Position numbers and translations under genes: made by a program
Notes under the pieces: model-generated
What the model was told of the DNA's origin: nothing
Database searches by the model: none
What the model saw: only the letters and a program-made list of their open reading frames with translations
Part shown: in pieces, positions 8,929 through 17,071 of the stretch
Numbering within the stretch: position 1 is the stretch's first letter
How the letters are laid out: every line of letters starts with the position of its first letter
Assembly: GCF_900220985.1 (NCBI RefSeq)
Contig: NZ_OCPC01000001.1
Coordinates: 536,836 to 600,835, forward strand
Source of the DNA: Parahoeflea halophila
GTDB taxonomy: Bacteria; Pseudomonadota; Alphaproteobacteria; Rhizobiales; Rhizobiaceae
Direction: 5' to 3'
Length of the DNA stretch: 64,000 nt

Positions 8929-9528
8929 ATGATGAACATTCTGATTGCCGGCGCGACCGGCCAGACCGGAACCCTGCTTGTAAAAGATCTCGTCGAGCAG
9001 GGGCACACCGCGACAGCACTGGTGCGCGAGAGCTCCGACACCAGTGACCTGCCCGAGGCCGTCGAGTTGAGACATGGCGACCTGACCGATCTTAAGCCCG
9101 GCGTCTGCGATGGCATCGACGTTGTTGTCTTCGCCGCAGGCTCCGGTGGTTCGACAGGCGCGGACATGACCGAAAAGGTCGACCGCGACGGCGCCAAACG
9201 CCTGGTCGACCTGGCTGCTGAGGCCGGTGTGAGCCGCTTCGTCATGCTCAGCTCCGTCGGCGCGGATCAGTCTAACCCGGAAGGCGATCTGGCTCACTAT
9301 CTCAAGGCCAAGCATGAGGCCGACGAGCACCTCAAGGCCTCGGGCCTCACCTACGCAATCCTGCGCCCGGTAGCTCTTAGCAATGACGGCCGCAGCGAAG
9401 CGGTCGTGCTCGGCGAAGATGTCGACAAGACAGCAAAGGCCTCGCGCGCCGACGTGGCATATCTGCTGGCGGAAGCCGCCACCACCGGCCGCCTCGATGG
9501 TCAAGCCCTGGACATGCAGTCCGCCTGA
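8929..9528 (+). CDS. Atypical short-chain dehydrogenase / NAD(P)-binding protein (YhfK/YwnB-like)
   Basis: A 199-residue Rossmann-fold protein of the NmrA/atypical-SDR group. The dinucleotide motif is GATGQTG at residues ~8-14 and the core segments are VVVFAAGSGG and RFVMLSSVGAD. It lacks the classical YxxxK pair, as expected for this group. AGGAAA precedes the two consecutive ATG codons at 8929. It stands alone between the GST and DUF938 genes and is followed by a strong hairpin. Likely a redox- or stress-related NAD(P)-binding oxidoreductase; no substrate can be named. Confidence 0.82.
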   Translation: MMNILIAGATGQTGTLLVKDLVEQGHTATALVRESSDTSDLPEAVELRHGDLTDLKPGVCDGIDVVVFAAGSGGSTGADMTEKVDRDGAKRLVDLAAEAGVSRFVMLSSVGADQSNPEGDLAHYLKAKHEADEHLKASGLTYAILRPVALSNDGRSEAVVLGEDVDKTAKASRADVAYLLAEAATTGRLDGQALDMQSA

Positions 9529-9540
9529 CCGCGTTCATCA

Positions 9541-9571
9541 CGGGGATGTCGGCGCCTGCGCCGCATCCCCG
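9541..9571 (+). terminator. Strong hairpin after the atypical SDR gene
   Basis: CGGGGATG (9541-9548), one bulged T, then CGGCG pairs with CGCCG and CATCCCCG (9559-9571) around a CCTG loop, giving a 13-bp G+C-rich stem. It begins 12 bases after the stop codon. No U-run follows, so termination efficiency is uncertain. Confidence 0.55.
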
Positions 9572-9754
9572 CGACATGAAGGGCTGGCTCTCAATACGCT
9601 CTCCCGGCGTCGCTCAGCTCTCATTGCGGAATTCCGTACAGACGAGGCAGTTAGGATCACACTTGCGGGTGCGTCTAGGCCGTGCGTGGTATAGATATGG
9701 TGATTGCACAATCGCGCGACGCCCCCGGACCATCGCCGCCTTGCAAGGACAGCC

Positions 9755-10363
9755 ATGCCATCCCAGGACCCGAGATTTTCCAGCCCCTCTGCACTTCGCA
9801 ACCGCGAACCGATCGCAGATCTACTGGCTCACGTTCTGCCTGCGAACGGAACCGTGCTCGAGATCGCCAGCGGTTCCGGCGAGCATGTCATTCATTTCGC
9901 TCGACGGTTCCCCAATCTGAAGTGGCAGCCCTCCGACCCCGCGCCGGACGCCCGCGCTTCCGTTGATGCTTGGGTCACAGCGGAGAAGCTCAGCAATGTT
10001 CTGCGCCCCCTGGATCTGGACGCAACATCGGAGACCTGGCCGATCAGCCAGGCCGATGCAATGATCGCCATCAACATGATCCATATCAGCCCCTGGCCCG
10101 CCACCCGGGGCCTGCTCAGGCATGCGGGTCAATTGCTGCCCGGCGGTGGTTCGCTCGTCCTCTATGGCCCTTACCGGCGCGAGGGCCAGCCGCTTGTTGC
10201 CAGCAACGCCGAGTTCGACGCCAGTCTGCGCGCCCGCAACCCGGAATGGGGCATCCGCCAGCTCGAAGAAATAGCAAGCCTTGCCAACCAGTCAGGACTC
10301 TCCCTCACGTCGGTTACCGAACTGCCGGCAAACAATCTTGGCGTGGTGTTCACACGGCAATGA
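9755..10363 (+). CDS. DUF938 family protein, SAM-dependent methyltransferase-like
   Basis: A 202-residue cytoplasmic protein with a class I methyltransferase fold. Motif I is VLEIASGSGEHVIHFA and the acidic loop follows in LKWQPSDPAPD. The conserved segments INMIHISPW and LVLYGPYRREG are characteristic of DUF938. ATG 9755 follows CAAGGACAGCC, a good site, and replaces an upstream ATG at 9704 that lacks one. The family's methyl acceptor is not known to me. It is convergent with the DUF1194 gene. Confidence 0.82.
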   Translation: MPSQDPRFSSPSALRNREPIADLLAHVLPANGTVLEIASGSGEHVIHFARRFPNLKWQPSDPAPDARASVDAWVTAEKLSNVLRPLDLDATSETWPISQADAMIAINMIHISPWPATRGLLRHAGQLLPGGGSLVLYGPYRREGQPLVASNAEFDASLRARNPEWGIRQLEEIASLANQSGLSLTSVTELPANNLGVVFTRQ

Positions 10364-10413
10364 GGCGGGAGAGGCAGACCGGCTGCATCTTTTCTGCTGG
10401 TCCGTCGGCCACT

Positions 10414-11154
10414 TCAGTTCAGGCTCGCAAGCTCCAGAATGAACTTCTTTCGGATCATCTCTCCGAAGGACGCATAGCCCTTGGCGACCTGAACAAAAGA
10501 TCCGGACCCGCCAACGACGTTGGTCTCGAAGTAGTCAACCAGGCCACCGATCGGCCGCGTGTGCGTGCCATCGGGAAATGGCGCCAGCGAATCTTCGATC
10601 GCCAGCGCATTGATCACCACACCTTGGCTCACCGCCAAATCGCGAACCGCATCGATCCGCGCGCCCACATTGTTGGTGCCGTCCGACGAGATGTCGATAA
10701 CCATCCGCCGAGACGCCACCGGCGCGGACCGAAACTGCCGCATGCAGTAGTGCACCACTTCACTGATCGAGGTGTTTCTGACACTGCGGCCGATCCAGGG
10801 CGGCAAGGGCGAACGCCTGATCTTTGACGCGACCTCCCGCGCTGACGCTATCCCCTCCACCACATGCCAGTCCACCCCGGCATGTTGTTGCTGCTGATCA
10901 GCCCATTCGACATAGGTAACGGCAATCCTTCCATGCAGGCCCGACCGGATCAGATTGACGACCTCCGGATCTTCAATCGCCGATGCGTGGCCCTGCCTTT
11001 GCAACTCATACTCGCCCGGGGTGACACTTTCGGAAACGTCCGCGGCGAGGCAGAGCAACAGATCCACCGTCTCGCTGTGAGCAGCGGTGGCTGTGTGCAG
11101 AAGCAGACCAAGTCCGCCAAGAACGCCAAGTCGCACCACGGATACCTCCCGCAT
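10414..11154 (-). CDS. Exported DUF1194 domain protein (von Willebrand A-like)
   Basis: A 246-residue protein with an N-terminal signal peptide (hydrophobic core VVRLGVLGGLGLLL, small residues before AHSETVDLLL). The mature part begins with a VWA-type sheet and a MIDAS-like motif (CLAADVSESV) and includes VIDISSDGTNNVG, typical of DUF1194. It probably acts in the periplasm; function unknown. ATG 11154 is preferred over TTG 11169 because it puts the basic residue just before the hydrophobic core; neither has a clear ribosome-binding site. It is divergent from paaX with 264 bases between them. Confidence 0.8.
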   Translation of the reverse strand: MREVSVVRLGVLGGLGLLLHTATAAHSETVDLLLCLAADVSESVTPGEYELQRQGHASAIEDPEVVNLIRSGLHGRIAVTYVEWADQQQQHAGVDWHVVEGIASAREVASKIRRSPLPPWIGRSVRNTSISEVVHYCMRQFRSAPVASRRMVIDISSDGTNNVGARIDAVRDLAVSQGVVINALAIEDSLAPFPDGTHTRPIGGLVDYFETNVVGGSGSFVQVAKGYASFGEMIRKKFILELASLN

Positions 11155-11418
11155 GGCCGACAATGCCAAGGCGATCAGTGTGCCACAGATCGAGCTGTTT
11201 TAGAACGGCACACCGAGATCGCTCCGGCGCGATTGCCTGGCAGCGGAATGAACGGGCCTTCACAATCAGATCTGAGCACAGTTTCAAAGCCTGGCGGCTC
11301 TCGTCACCAGACCCCGCAGATCACCGACGGGACTGACCGCAGCGCCGGGTCAGGCCTGTGCGACCGACATCCGCTTCCACTTCCCGTCCGCCTGCAAACC
11401 GGCTATTGCCTCTTTCCG

Positions 11419-12312
11419 ATGTCAAACCCTGATCCAATTGCCGAGATCATCGCCGAGCGCCTGACCGCGCTGCAAGCCGCGCAGCGGCTTTCGGCCTGGT
11501 CGTTGATTGTCAGTTTTTTCGGCGATGCCATCGGCCCGCGCGGCGGCGTGGTCTCTGCCGGAACGGTGCAGAGCGTGATGCAGCGGCTCGGCATTGGCGC
11601 GGGCGCTGTCCGCACCGCCATCTCGCGGCTTTCCGCAGAAGGCTGGATCGAGCGCACGCGCGAAGGCCGCAACAGTTTCTACCGGCTTTCCGGCGACGTC
11701 GAGGAAACCGTTCTCGCTGCCGAACGCCGGATTTATGCCGCCTCGTCGCTGCTTCCGTCCAACAGTCCCAGATCACTGCTCATCGCCCCCGGCCCCTTGC
11801 CTGACACCTCGTTGCAAGCGCTTGAGACATCGGGCGCGCTGCAGATCGCGCCGCAGGTCATATTGTGTTTCGCCCCGGGCTCGGAGCTGCCGGCAGCCCT
11901 GCGCCTGCCCGGCGCGACGCTGGCCGAAACGCAAACGCTTGCCCCCGGCAGAGCCATGCGCGACCAGATCGCGCTGGCACGGCAGGAAAGCGAAATGGAA
12001 GCCTTGCGGCAGGCCTATGCACCGGTCAGCAGGTCGCTTGAAGCCAATGAGCCGCTCTCGCCCGAAGACGCCATGGCGCTCAGATGCCTGATGATCCATG
12101 AATGGCGCCGCGTCGCCTTGCGGGTTCTGGCTGTGCCCGCTGATCTCGTCGACGCGAACGATCCCGAGCCGGAAACACGGTCCCTGATCGCTGCCATCTA
12201 CGCTCGATTGCTCGGGGCCTCCGAAGCCTGGCTTGATGCCAATGCCACCACCCCGTCAGGCCCGCTGCCACCGGCAGATCCACGCCTTGCCTGCCGCTTC
12301 CGCCCGGCCTGA
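11419..12312 (+). CDS. paaX: PaaX, phenylacetyl-CoA-responsive repressor
   Basis: This 297-residue regulator has an N-terminal winged helix (SLIVSFFGDAIGPRGGVVSA... GIGAGAVRTAISRLSAEGW) and the long helical C-terminal region of PaaX proteins, full length for the family. In known systems PaaX represses paa promoters and is released by phenylacetyl-CoA. ATG 11419 follows TCTTTCCG, not a strong ribosome-binding site, but the N-terminal homology begins there. The gene ends 95 bases before paaA, and that gap holds a promoter and inverted repeat likely bound by PaaX. Confidence 0.93.
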   Translation: MSNPDPIAEIIAERLTALQAAQRLSAWSLIVSFFGDAIGPRGGVVSAGTVQSVMQRLGIGAGAVRTAISRLSAEGWIERTREGRNSFYRLSGDVEETVLAAERRIYAASSLLPSNSPRSLLIAPGPLPDTSLQALETSGALQIAPQVILCFAPGSELPAALRLPGATLAETQTLAPGRAMRDQIALARQESEMEALRQAYAPVSRSLEANEPLSPEDAMALRCLMIHEWRRVALRVLAVPADLVDANDPEPETRSLIAAIYARLLGASEAWLDANATTPSGPLPPADPRLACRFRPA

Positions 12313-12337
12313 CGTTGGATGCCGTCCGCAGACAATG

Positions 12338-12376
12338 TGTTACACGTTTATATTGACATCTTTTATGCTTGTAACA
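12338..12376. promoter_or_regulatory. Candidate PaaX operator (inverted repeat around the paaA -35)
   Basis: TGTTACA at 12338-12344 and TGTAACA at 12370-12376 are exact reverse complements whose centres are 32 bases apart, about three helical turns. They flank the -35 box, and the right arm touches the -10 box. A repressor bound here would block RNA polymerase. Assignment to PaaX rests on position, and the sequence does not resemble the enterobacterial PaaX site. Confidence 0.55.
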
Positions 12377-12382
12377 TATAAT
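12353..12382 (+). promoter_or_regulatory. Sigma-70-type promoter of paaABCDE
   Basis: TTGACA (12353-12358) and TATAAT (12377-12382) match the consensus exactly, with an 18-base spacer. The AT-rich patch contrasts with the surrounding G+C-rich DNA. The paaA ATG at 12408 follows GCGGAGGA, so the leader would be about 20 bases. Confidence 0.8.
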
Positions 12383-12407
12383 ATCTTTCACAGCGGAGGA
12401 TGCCGAT

Positions 12408-13403
12408 ATGTACAGCCAGGGCCTGATCGGTGCGGATTCAAGCACCACCGAATCGGAAGAATTTCTCAAAGCCTTCCAGGCGCGGGTCGACCGCGAGGAA
12501 AAGATCGAACCCAACGACCCGATGCCCGAAGGCTATCGCCGAACCCTGGTGCGCCAGATTGGCCAGCACGCGCATTCGGAGATCGTCGGCATGCTGCCCG
12601 AAGGCAACTGGATCACCCGCGCGCCGTCGCTCAGACGCAAGATCGCGCTTCTGGCCAAGGTGCAGGACGAAGGCGGCCATGGGCTCTACCTCTATTCCGC
12701 TGCTGAGACCCTTGGGGTCAGCCGCGAGCAGATGACCGAGGAGCTGCTCTCCGGCAAGGCGAAATATTCCTCGATCTTCAATTACCCGACACCGACATGG
12801 GCCGACATCGGCGCCATCGGATGGCTGGTCGACGGGGCTGCGATCATGAACCAGATCCCGCTCTGCCGCTGTTCCTACGGTCCCTATGCCCGCGCCATGA
12901 TCCGCGTCTGCAAGGAAGAAAGCTTCCACCAGCGCCAGGGCTACGAGATCATGATGACGCTGGCCAAAGGCTCGGAAGAGCAGAAGGAAATGGCCCAGGA
13001 TGCGTTGAACCGCTGGTGGTGGCCGTCGCTGATGATGTTCGGCCCTTCCGACAGCGAAAGCACCAATTCCGACCAGTCGATGATGTGGAAGATCAAGCGC
13101 TTCTCCAATGACGAGCTGAGGCAGAAATTCATCACAGCGACCGTACCGCAAGCAGAATATCTCGGCCTTACCATACCCGATCCGGACCTCAGGTGGAACG
13201 AAAAGACACAGGCCTACGATCATGGCGAGATCGACTGGGCCGAGTTCAAGGCCGTGATCAAGGGCGACGGCCAGATGAACCGCGACCGGTTGCGCGCCCG
13301 CAACAAGGCCTGGGACGAGGGTGCCTGGGTGCGCGAAGCAGCGCTTGCCCATGCAAGGAAGCGCGCTGACATGAAACCGATTGCCCAGGAGGCCGCCGAA
13401 TGA
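12408..13403 (+). CDS. paaA: PaaA, catalytic subunit of phenylacetyl-CoA 1,2-epoxidase
   Basis: A 331-residue soluble di-iron oxygenase subunit. Carboxylate/His ligands are visible in [20 protein letters not shown] and [15 protein letters not shown], the E-x2-H pairs of a bacterial multicomponent monooxygenase. It inserts one oxygen atom into phenylacetyl-CoA to give the ring 1,2-epoxide. Length and motifs are normal for PaaA. The GGAGGA site is eight bases before the ATG. It is the first gene of the operon, under the promoter at 12353-12382, and its stop overlaps the paaB start by four bases. Confidence 0.96.
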   Translation: MYSQGLIGADSSTTESEEFLKAFQARVDREEKIEPNDPMPEGYRRTLVRQIGQHAHSEIVGMLPEGNWITRAPSLRRKIALLAKVQDEGGHGLYLYSAAETLGVSREQMTEELLSGKAKYSSIFNYPTPTWADIGAIGWLVDGAAIMNQIPLCRCSYGPYARAMIRVCKEESFHQRQGYEIMMTLAKGSEEQKEMAQDALNRWWWPSLMMFGPSDSESTNSDQSMMWKIKRFSNDELRQKFITATVPQAEYLGLTIPDPDLRWNEKTQAYDHGEIDWAEFKAVIKGDGQMNRDRLRARNKAWDEGAWVREAALAHARKRADMKPIAQEAAE

Positions 13404-13693
13404 CCGACAAGCACGACCTCACCCCCCTCTGGGAAGTCTTCATCCGTCCGCGCAACGGGTTGCATCACCGCCATGTCGGTTCGCTGCATGCAGCGGATTC
13501 CGCCCTTGCGCTGCAGTCAGCCCGCGACGTCTACACGCGCCGCGGCGAAGGCAACTCGATCTGGGTGGTCCGCTCGTCGGACATCGCCGCTTCCGATCCA
13601 TCCTTTGCGGAGCCGAATTTCGAACCTGCCGACGACAAGATCTACCGCCATCCGACCTTCTACGACATTCCCGATGAAGTGGGGCACATGTGA
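13400..13693 (+). CDS. paaB: PaaB, epoxidase structural subunit
   Basis: A 97-residue protein with the PaaB signature ([20 protein letters not shown], then [20 protein letters not shown]). In characterised epoxidases PaaB bridges PaaAC units and is needed for activity. The start overlaps paaA (ATGA), and its TGA shares a base with the paaC ATG, so subunit synthesis is likely coupled. Confidence 0.95.
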   Translation: MTDKHDLTPLWEVFIRPRNGLHHRHVGSLHAADSALALQSARDVYTRRGEGNSIWVVRSSDIAASDPSFAEPNFEPADDKIYRHPTFYDIPDEVGHM

Positions 13694-14469
13694 TGGCTGC
13701 CGCGGTTGCAAGCGCTGAAGACGCCGTCCTGCGCGCCATTCTCGAGATCGCCGATGACGGCCTGATCCTCGGCCACCGGCTGTCGGAATGGTGCGGTCAT
13801 GCGCCGATGCTCGAGGAAGAGCTGGCGCTGGCCAACATGGGGCTCGACCTGCTTGGCCAGGCCCGTGCACTCTACGCCCATGCCGGCGCGCTCGAGGGCA
13901 AGGGCCGAACGGAGGATGATTTCGCCTTCCTGCGCCGCGAGCGCGACTATGTGAACTGCCTGCTGGTCGAGCGCGACAACCGCGATTTCGCTCACACCAT
14001 GCTGCGCCAGCTCTATTTCGCTGCCTTCATGCAGCCGTTCTGGCACGCCACTGTCCAGACCTCTTCCGACGAGACCCTGCGCGGCATTGCCGCCAAGGCC
14101 GACAAGGAGATGAGCTATCATTTGCGCCATTCCGGCGAATGGGTGATCCGCATGGGCGACGGCACCGAGGAAAGTGCGGCCCGCATGGCCGACGCCGTCA
14201 ATGAGCTGCACCGCTATACCGGCGAGCTGTTCATGGTCTCGCCCGCGCGGCAACAGGCGATCGCTGCGGGCCTGCTGCCCGATCCCGAGAGTCTGCGCGA
14301 CGAATGGGACGAGACCATCGCCACCGTGTTCCGCGCCGCAAAGCTTGAGCTGCCGGAAATCCGCACCATGCAGAAGGGCGGCCGCGACGGCATTCACGGC
14401 GAGGACATGGGCCATCTGCTGGCCGAACTGCAATTCATGCAGCGCGCCTATCCGGGCCAGACGTGGTAA
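13693..14469 (+). CDS. paaC: PaaC, epoxidase scaffold subunit
   Basis: A 258-residue ferritin-like protein that pairs with PaaA in the epoxidase but has no active di-iron site in known examples. Recognisable segments are EWCGHAPMLEEELALANMGLDLLGQARALY and the C-terminal GEDMGHLLAELQFMQRAYPG. ATG 13693 overlaps the paaB stop (TGATG) and is preferred to GTG 13690. The 3' end overlaps paaD. Confidence 0.95.
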   Translation: MAAAVASAEDAVLRAILEIADDGLILGHRLSEWCGHAPMLEEELALANMGLDLLGQARALYAHAGALEGKGRTEDDFAFLRRERDYVNCLLVERDNRDFAHTMLRQLYFAAFMQPFWHATVQTSSDETLRGIAAKADKEMSYHLRHSGEWVIRMGDGTEESAARMADAVNELHRYTGELFMVSPARQQAIAAGLLPDPESLRDEWDETIATVFRAAKLELPEIRTMQKGGRDGIHGEDMGHLLAELQFMQRAYPGQTW

Positions 14470-15005
14470 TCACGGTGACCACGACGCCGACCAAAAGCCG
14501 GGGCGAAAGCAAGGAAGTTGCCGACTTCGAGCTCGCCCGCGCACTCGAGGTGGCAAGCGCCGTACCCGATCCGGAATTGCCCTGCGTCACCGTTGCCGAT
14601 CTCGGTATTCTGCGCTCGGTGAGCCGCGACAAAACGGGCCGGATCGTGGTCAGGCTGACGCCGACCTATTCCGGCTGCCCTGCGGTGATCGCCATTGAGA
14701 TGGCGGTCGAGACAGCCTTGTTAAGCGCCGGAATCGACTCGACAATCGAACGCGTCATCACGCCGGCTTGGACCACGGACTGGATCACCGACGAGGGCCG
14801 CGAGAAGCTGCGCGCCTATGGCATCGCCCCGCCGGTCGGCGTGTCCGGCGGACGCCGCGCCTTCTTTGCCGAAGACGCTGTCGCCTGCCCGCGCTGCGGC
14901 TCGGCCCGGACCACCAAGGTTTCCGAATTCGGCTCCACCGCCTGCAAGGCGCATTACCGCTGCGACGCCTGCGCCGAACCGTTTGACTATTTCAAGTGCA
15001 TCTGA
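14463..15005 (+). CDS. paaD: PaaD, epoxidase maturation factor (DUF59/MIP18 type)
   Basis: A 180-residue protein with an N-terminal DUF59 (SufT/MIP18-like) domain containing VPDPELPCVTVADLGIL and TPTYSGCPA, and a C-terminal zinc-ribbon-like segment (CPRCGS, later CDAC). PaaD proteins are thought to help assemble the Fe-S centre of PaaE. The start is GTG 14463, overlapping the paaC stop by seven bases; no ATG is available near the homology. Its stop is 11 bases before paaE. Confidence 0.92.
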   Translation: MVITVTTTPTKSRGESKEVADFELARALEVASAVPDPELPCVTVADLGILRSVSRDKTGRIVVRLTPTYSGCPAVIAIEMAVETALLSAGIDSTIERVITPAWTTDWITDEGREKLRAYGIAPPVGVSGGRRAFFAEDAVACPRCGSARTTKVSEFGSTACKAHYRCDACAEPFDYFKCI

Positions 15006-15016
15006 GGACCTGACCG

Positions 15017-16114
15017 ATGGCTGCCCCCCGCTTTCACACGCTCGAAATCGCCGCTGTCCGCAAGGAGACCCCGGACGCCGTCGCCATCAGTTTTGCCATT
15101 CCCGAAGACAGCCGCGACGCCTTTGCCTTCCTGCCCGGCCAGTACCTCACGCTGCGCGCCGACATCGGTGGCGAGGACATGCGCCGTTCCTACTCGATCT
15201 GCTCGGCGCTGAGTGAGAAAGACCGCCGCACCGTCGGCGTCAAGCGGATCGCGGATGGCCGCTTCTCGAGTTTCGCCCAGTCGCTGAAGCAGGGCGACCG
15301 CATCGAGGTGATGCCGCCGCAGGGCCGGTTTACGGCCGAGATCGGTGGCCAGCACGACTACCTGCTGCTTGCTGCCGGCTCCGGCATTACGCCCTGCCTG
15401 TCGATCGCCAAGTCGGTGCTCGCCGGCGAGCCGGATTCGACCGTCACCCTGCTCTACGCCAACCGCAATTCGGCAAGCGTCATGTTCCGCGACGATCTCA
15501 ATGATCTGAAGGACCGTTACACCACGCGCTTCACGCTGCTGCATGTGATGGACGAGGAGACACAGGACGTCGAGATCATGAACGGCAGGCTCGATGCCGA
15601 AAAGCTCGAAACCCTGGCGGAACTGCGCGTCATCGATCCGAAATCGGCCGACGCCATCTATATCTGCGGCCCCGAGCCGATGATCCGCTCGGCCTCGACG
15701 GCGCTCGCCACGCTGGGCGTTGCCGAAGAGCGCATCAAGTTCGAACTCTTCACCCCCGCCCCCGGGGCAAAGCCGGCGCCCGCCAAACCCAACGGCGCGA
15801 TGGTGAATGGCGACGCCAGCGGCGCAAAGCACGGCGCCTCGGTCGAGATCATCCTCGACGGCGCCCGCCGCACCATCGAAGTCGACGCGAGCCAGGACAC
15901 GGTGCTCTCAGCCGCAACCAAGGCCGGCCTCGACCTGCCCTATTCCTGCGCCGGCGGCATGTGTTGCACCTGCCGCTGCAGGATCGTCGAGGGGACGGCC
16001 AAAATGGACGAGAACTTCTCGCTCGAACCCTGGGAAATCGAAGCGGGCTTTACGCTCTCCTGCCAGGCGCGTCCGGAGACCGACAGGCTGGTGCTCGATT
16101 TCGACGCGCAGTAA
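15017..16114 (+). CDS. paaE: PaaE, epoxidase reductase (FAD and 2Fe-2S)
   Basis: A 365-residue electron-transfer subunit. An FNR-type flavin domain comes first (RRSYSICSAL for FAD binding, LLLAAGSGITPCLSIAKSVL and YICGPEPMI for NAD(P)H), then a plant-type ferredoxin domain with cysteines in CAGGMCCTCRC and a fourth in TLSCQARP. It passes electrons from NADPH to PaaA. A low-complexity Ala/Pro/Gly linker at ~250-268 joins the domains. It is the last gene of the operon. No convincing terminator follows; gene-free palindromic DNA begins instead. Confidence 0.95.
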   Translation: MAAPRFHTLEIAAVRKETPDAVAISFAIPEDSRDAFAFLPGQYLTLRADIGGEDMRRSYSICSALSEKDRRTVGVKRIADGRFSSFAQSLKQGDRIEVMPPQGRFTAEIGGQHDYLLLAAGSGITPCLSIAKSVLAGEPDSTVTLLYANRNSASVMFRDDLNDLKDRYTTRFTLLHVMDEETQDVEIMNGRLDAEKLETLAELRVIDPKSADAIYICGPEPMIRSASTALATLGVAEERIKFELFTPAPGAKPAPAKPNGAMVNGDASGAKHGASVEIILDGARRTIEVDASQDTVLSAATKAGLDLPYSCAGGMCCTCRCRIVEGTAKMDENFSLEPWEIEAGFTLSCQARPETDRLVLDFDAQ

Positions 16115-17071
16115 GTTGCGATGTTACGGGGCTGTCGGCCAATGCCTGAAAACAAACAGGTTCCGCCCTTCCGTGCCCTCCCCTCTCCTTCGTCATCCCG
16201 GGCGCTGGCCCGAGGATCTATCCCGTCGAGGCTATCGATAGCGTTGCTCGTGGATGGGCCCGGCATGGATCCTCGTCTCAAGGGCCGAAGATGAGCAAGC
16301 GTGAGCCTTCTCCCTGTCCAGACAACACCAACCCTTGCCGCGCGACAGTGCCGCCGGGGTGTGAGGGGAAAGTCTGGTCCGGAGGGCCGCGCGCGGGCAG
16401 TGCCTCAGGTAAGGTAATTGATGGTGGGGTGACGCTGCTCGCGCGCGCGGCCCGGAATTCGCCGGATGGCGTCCCCATCCGACAGGCGGAAGCCTTGCAA
16501 ACACGCGGAGGTCGGCGTTCCCGCCCGCCCCTCTTCAGGGCCCTCTCACCCGGGTTGCCCCGGCCGCGGCCTGGACGGGCCGCGGGAGCTGCTTTCGGCA
16601 CGGTCCCGGCACGGACCCTGATCACCTTCGCGACCATGTCCGCCACAGGCCCGGACCCTTGGTCCCGCTCCCGCCCGCCTGTCACGGACGTAAGGAGCCG
16701 GAGCCTGGCCCGGTGGCTGGCATGCGGCTTCCCGATGGAAGACGCTGCCAGCGGAACCACACTGGCCACCGCCTCCCCCTGCCCGGCACGCTGACGTTTG
16801 CGCACCGGTTCAGAGGGCATTCCCTCCCACCTGCATCGAAACGTTCGCGATCCATCCGGCAGCGGGAGCAGGCCGAGTCTGGCATGGAAGCGGAAGGCGG
16901 GGATAAAATCGGGTGGATTTTTAAGGAAAGTGCGGGAATGCGGCGATGCTGGAACGGATTTTTCCACCGGTTGCCGGAATTGGGTGGACCCCGGACGTCC
17001 TCTCCGGACAGGTCATTGCAGCTGATCAACGCGATTGCGGCCCGGCGGGTCAGCTGTTTGGGATGCGGGAA
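16115..17071. other. Gene-free, G+C-rich, palindromic region (957 bases)
   Basis: No frame here looks like a real protein; the frames present are rich in Pro, Arg and Ser and resemble no family. The stretch holds several inverted repeats: 16211-16275 (separate entry), a perfect 12-bp pair at 16384-16395 and 16442-16453, and an 8-bp CCGCGGCC hairpin around 16566. It separates paaE from the convergent PIG-L gene. It could be a mosaic of mobile palindromic elements or a decayed insertion; no transposase remnant is visible. Confidence 0.6.
16211..16275. repeat. RIME/REP-like intergenic palindrome
   Basis: CGAGGATCTATCCCG (16211-16225) pairs with CGGCATGGATCCTCG (16261-16275) with 13 of 15 matches, and GCTATCGATAGC (16231-16242) is a perfect 12-base palindrome between them. 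Just upstream, CGTCATCCCGGGC (from 16191) resembles the start of palindromic elements scattered in many alphaproteobacterial genomes. It lies about 100 bases after the paaE stop. Confidence 0.6.

Noticed and set aside
16355-16380. GTGAGGGGAAAGTC, briefly resembling the RNase P RNA core
   Set aside because: The other conserved RNase P RNA segments (such as AGGGTGAAA and the closing P4 strand) are not found nearby.
16291-16967. Open frames on both strands in the 16.3-17.0 kb tract
   Set aside because: Composition is dominated by Pro, Arg and Ser, there is no ribosome-binding site, and the opposing frames are of similar length as expected in very G+C-rich non-coding DNA.
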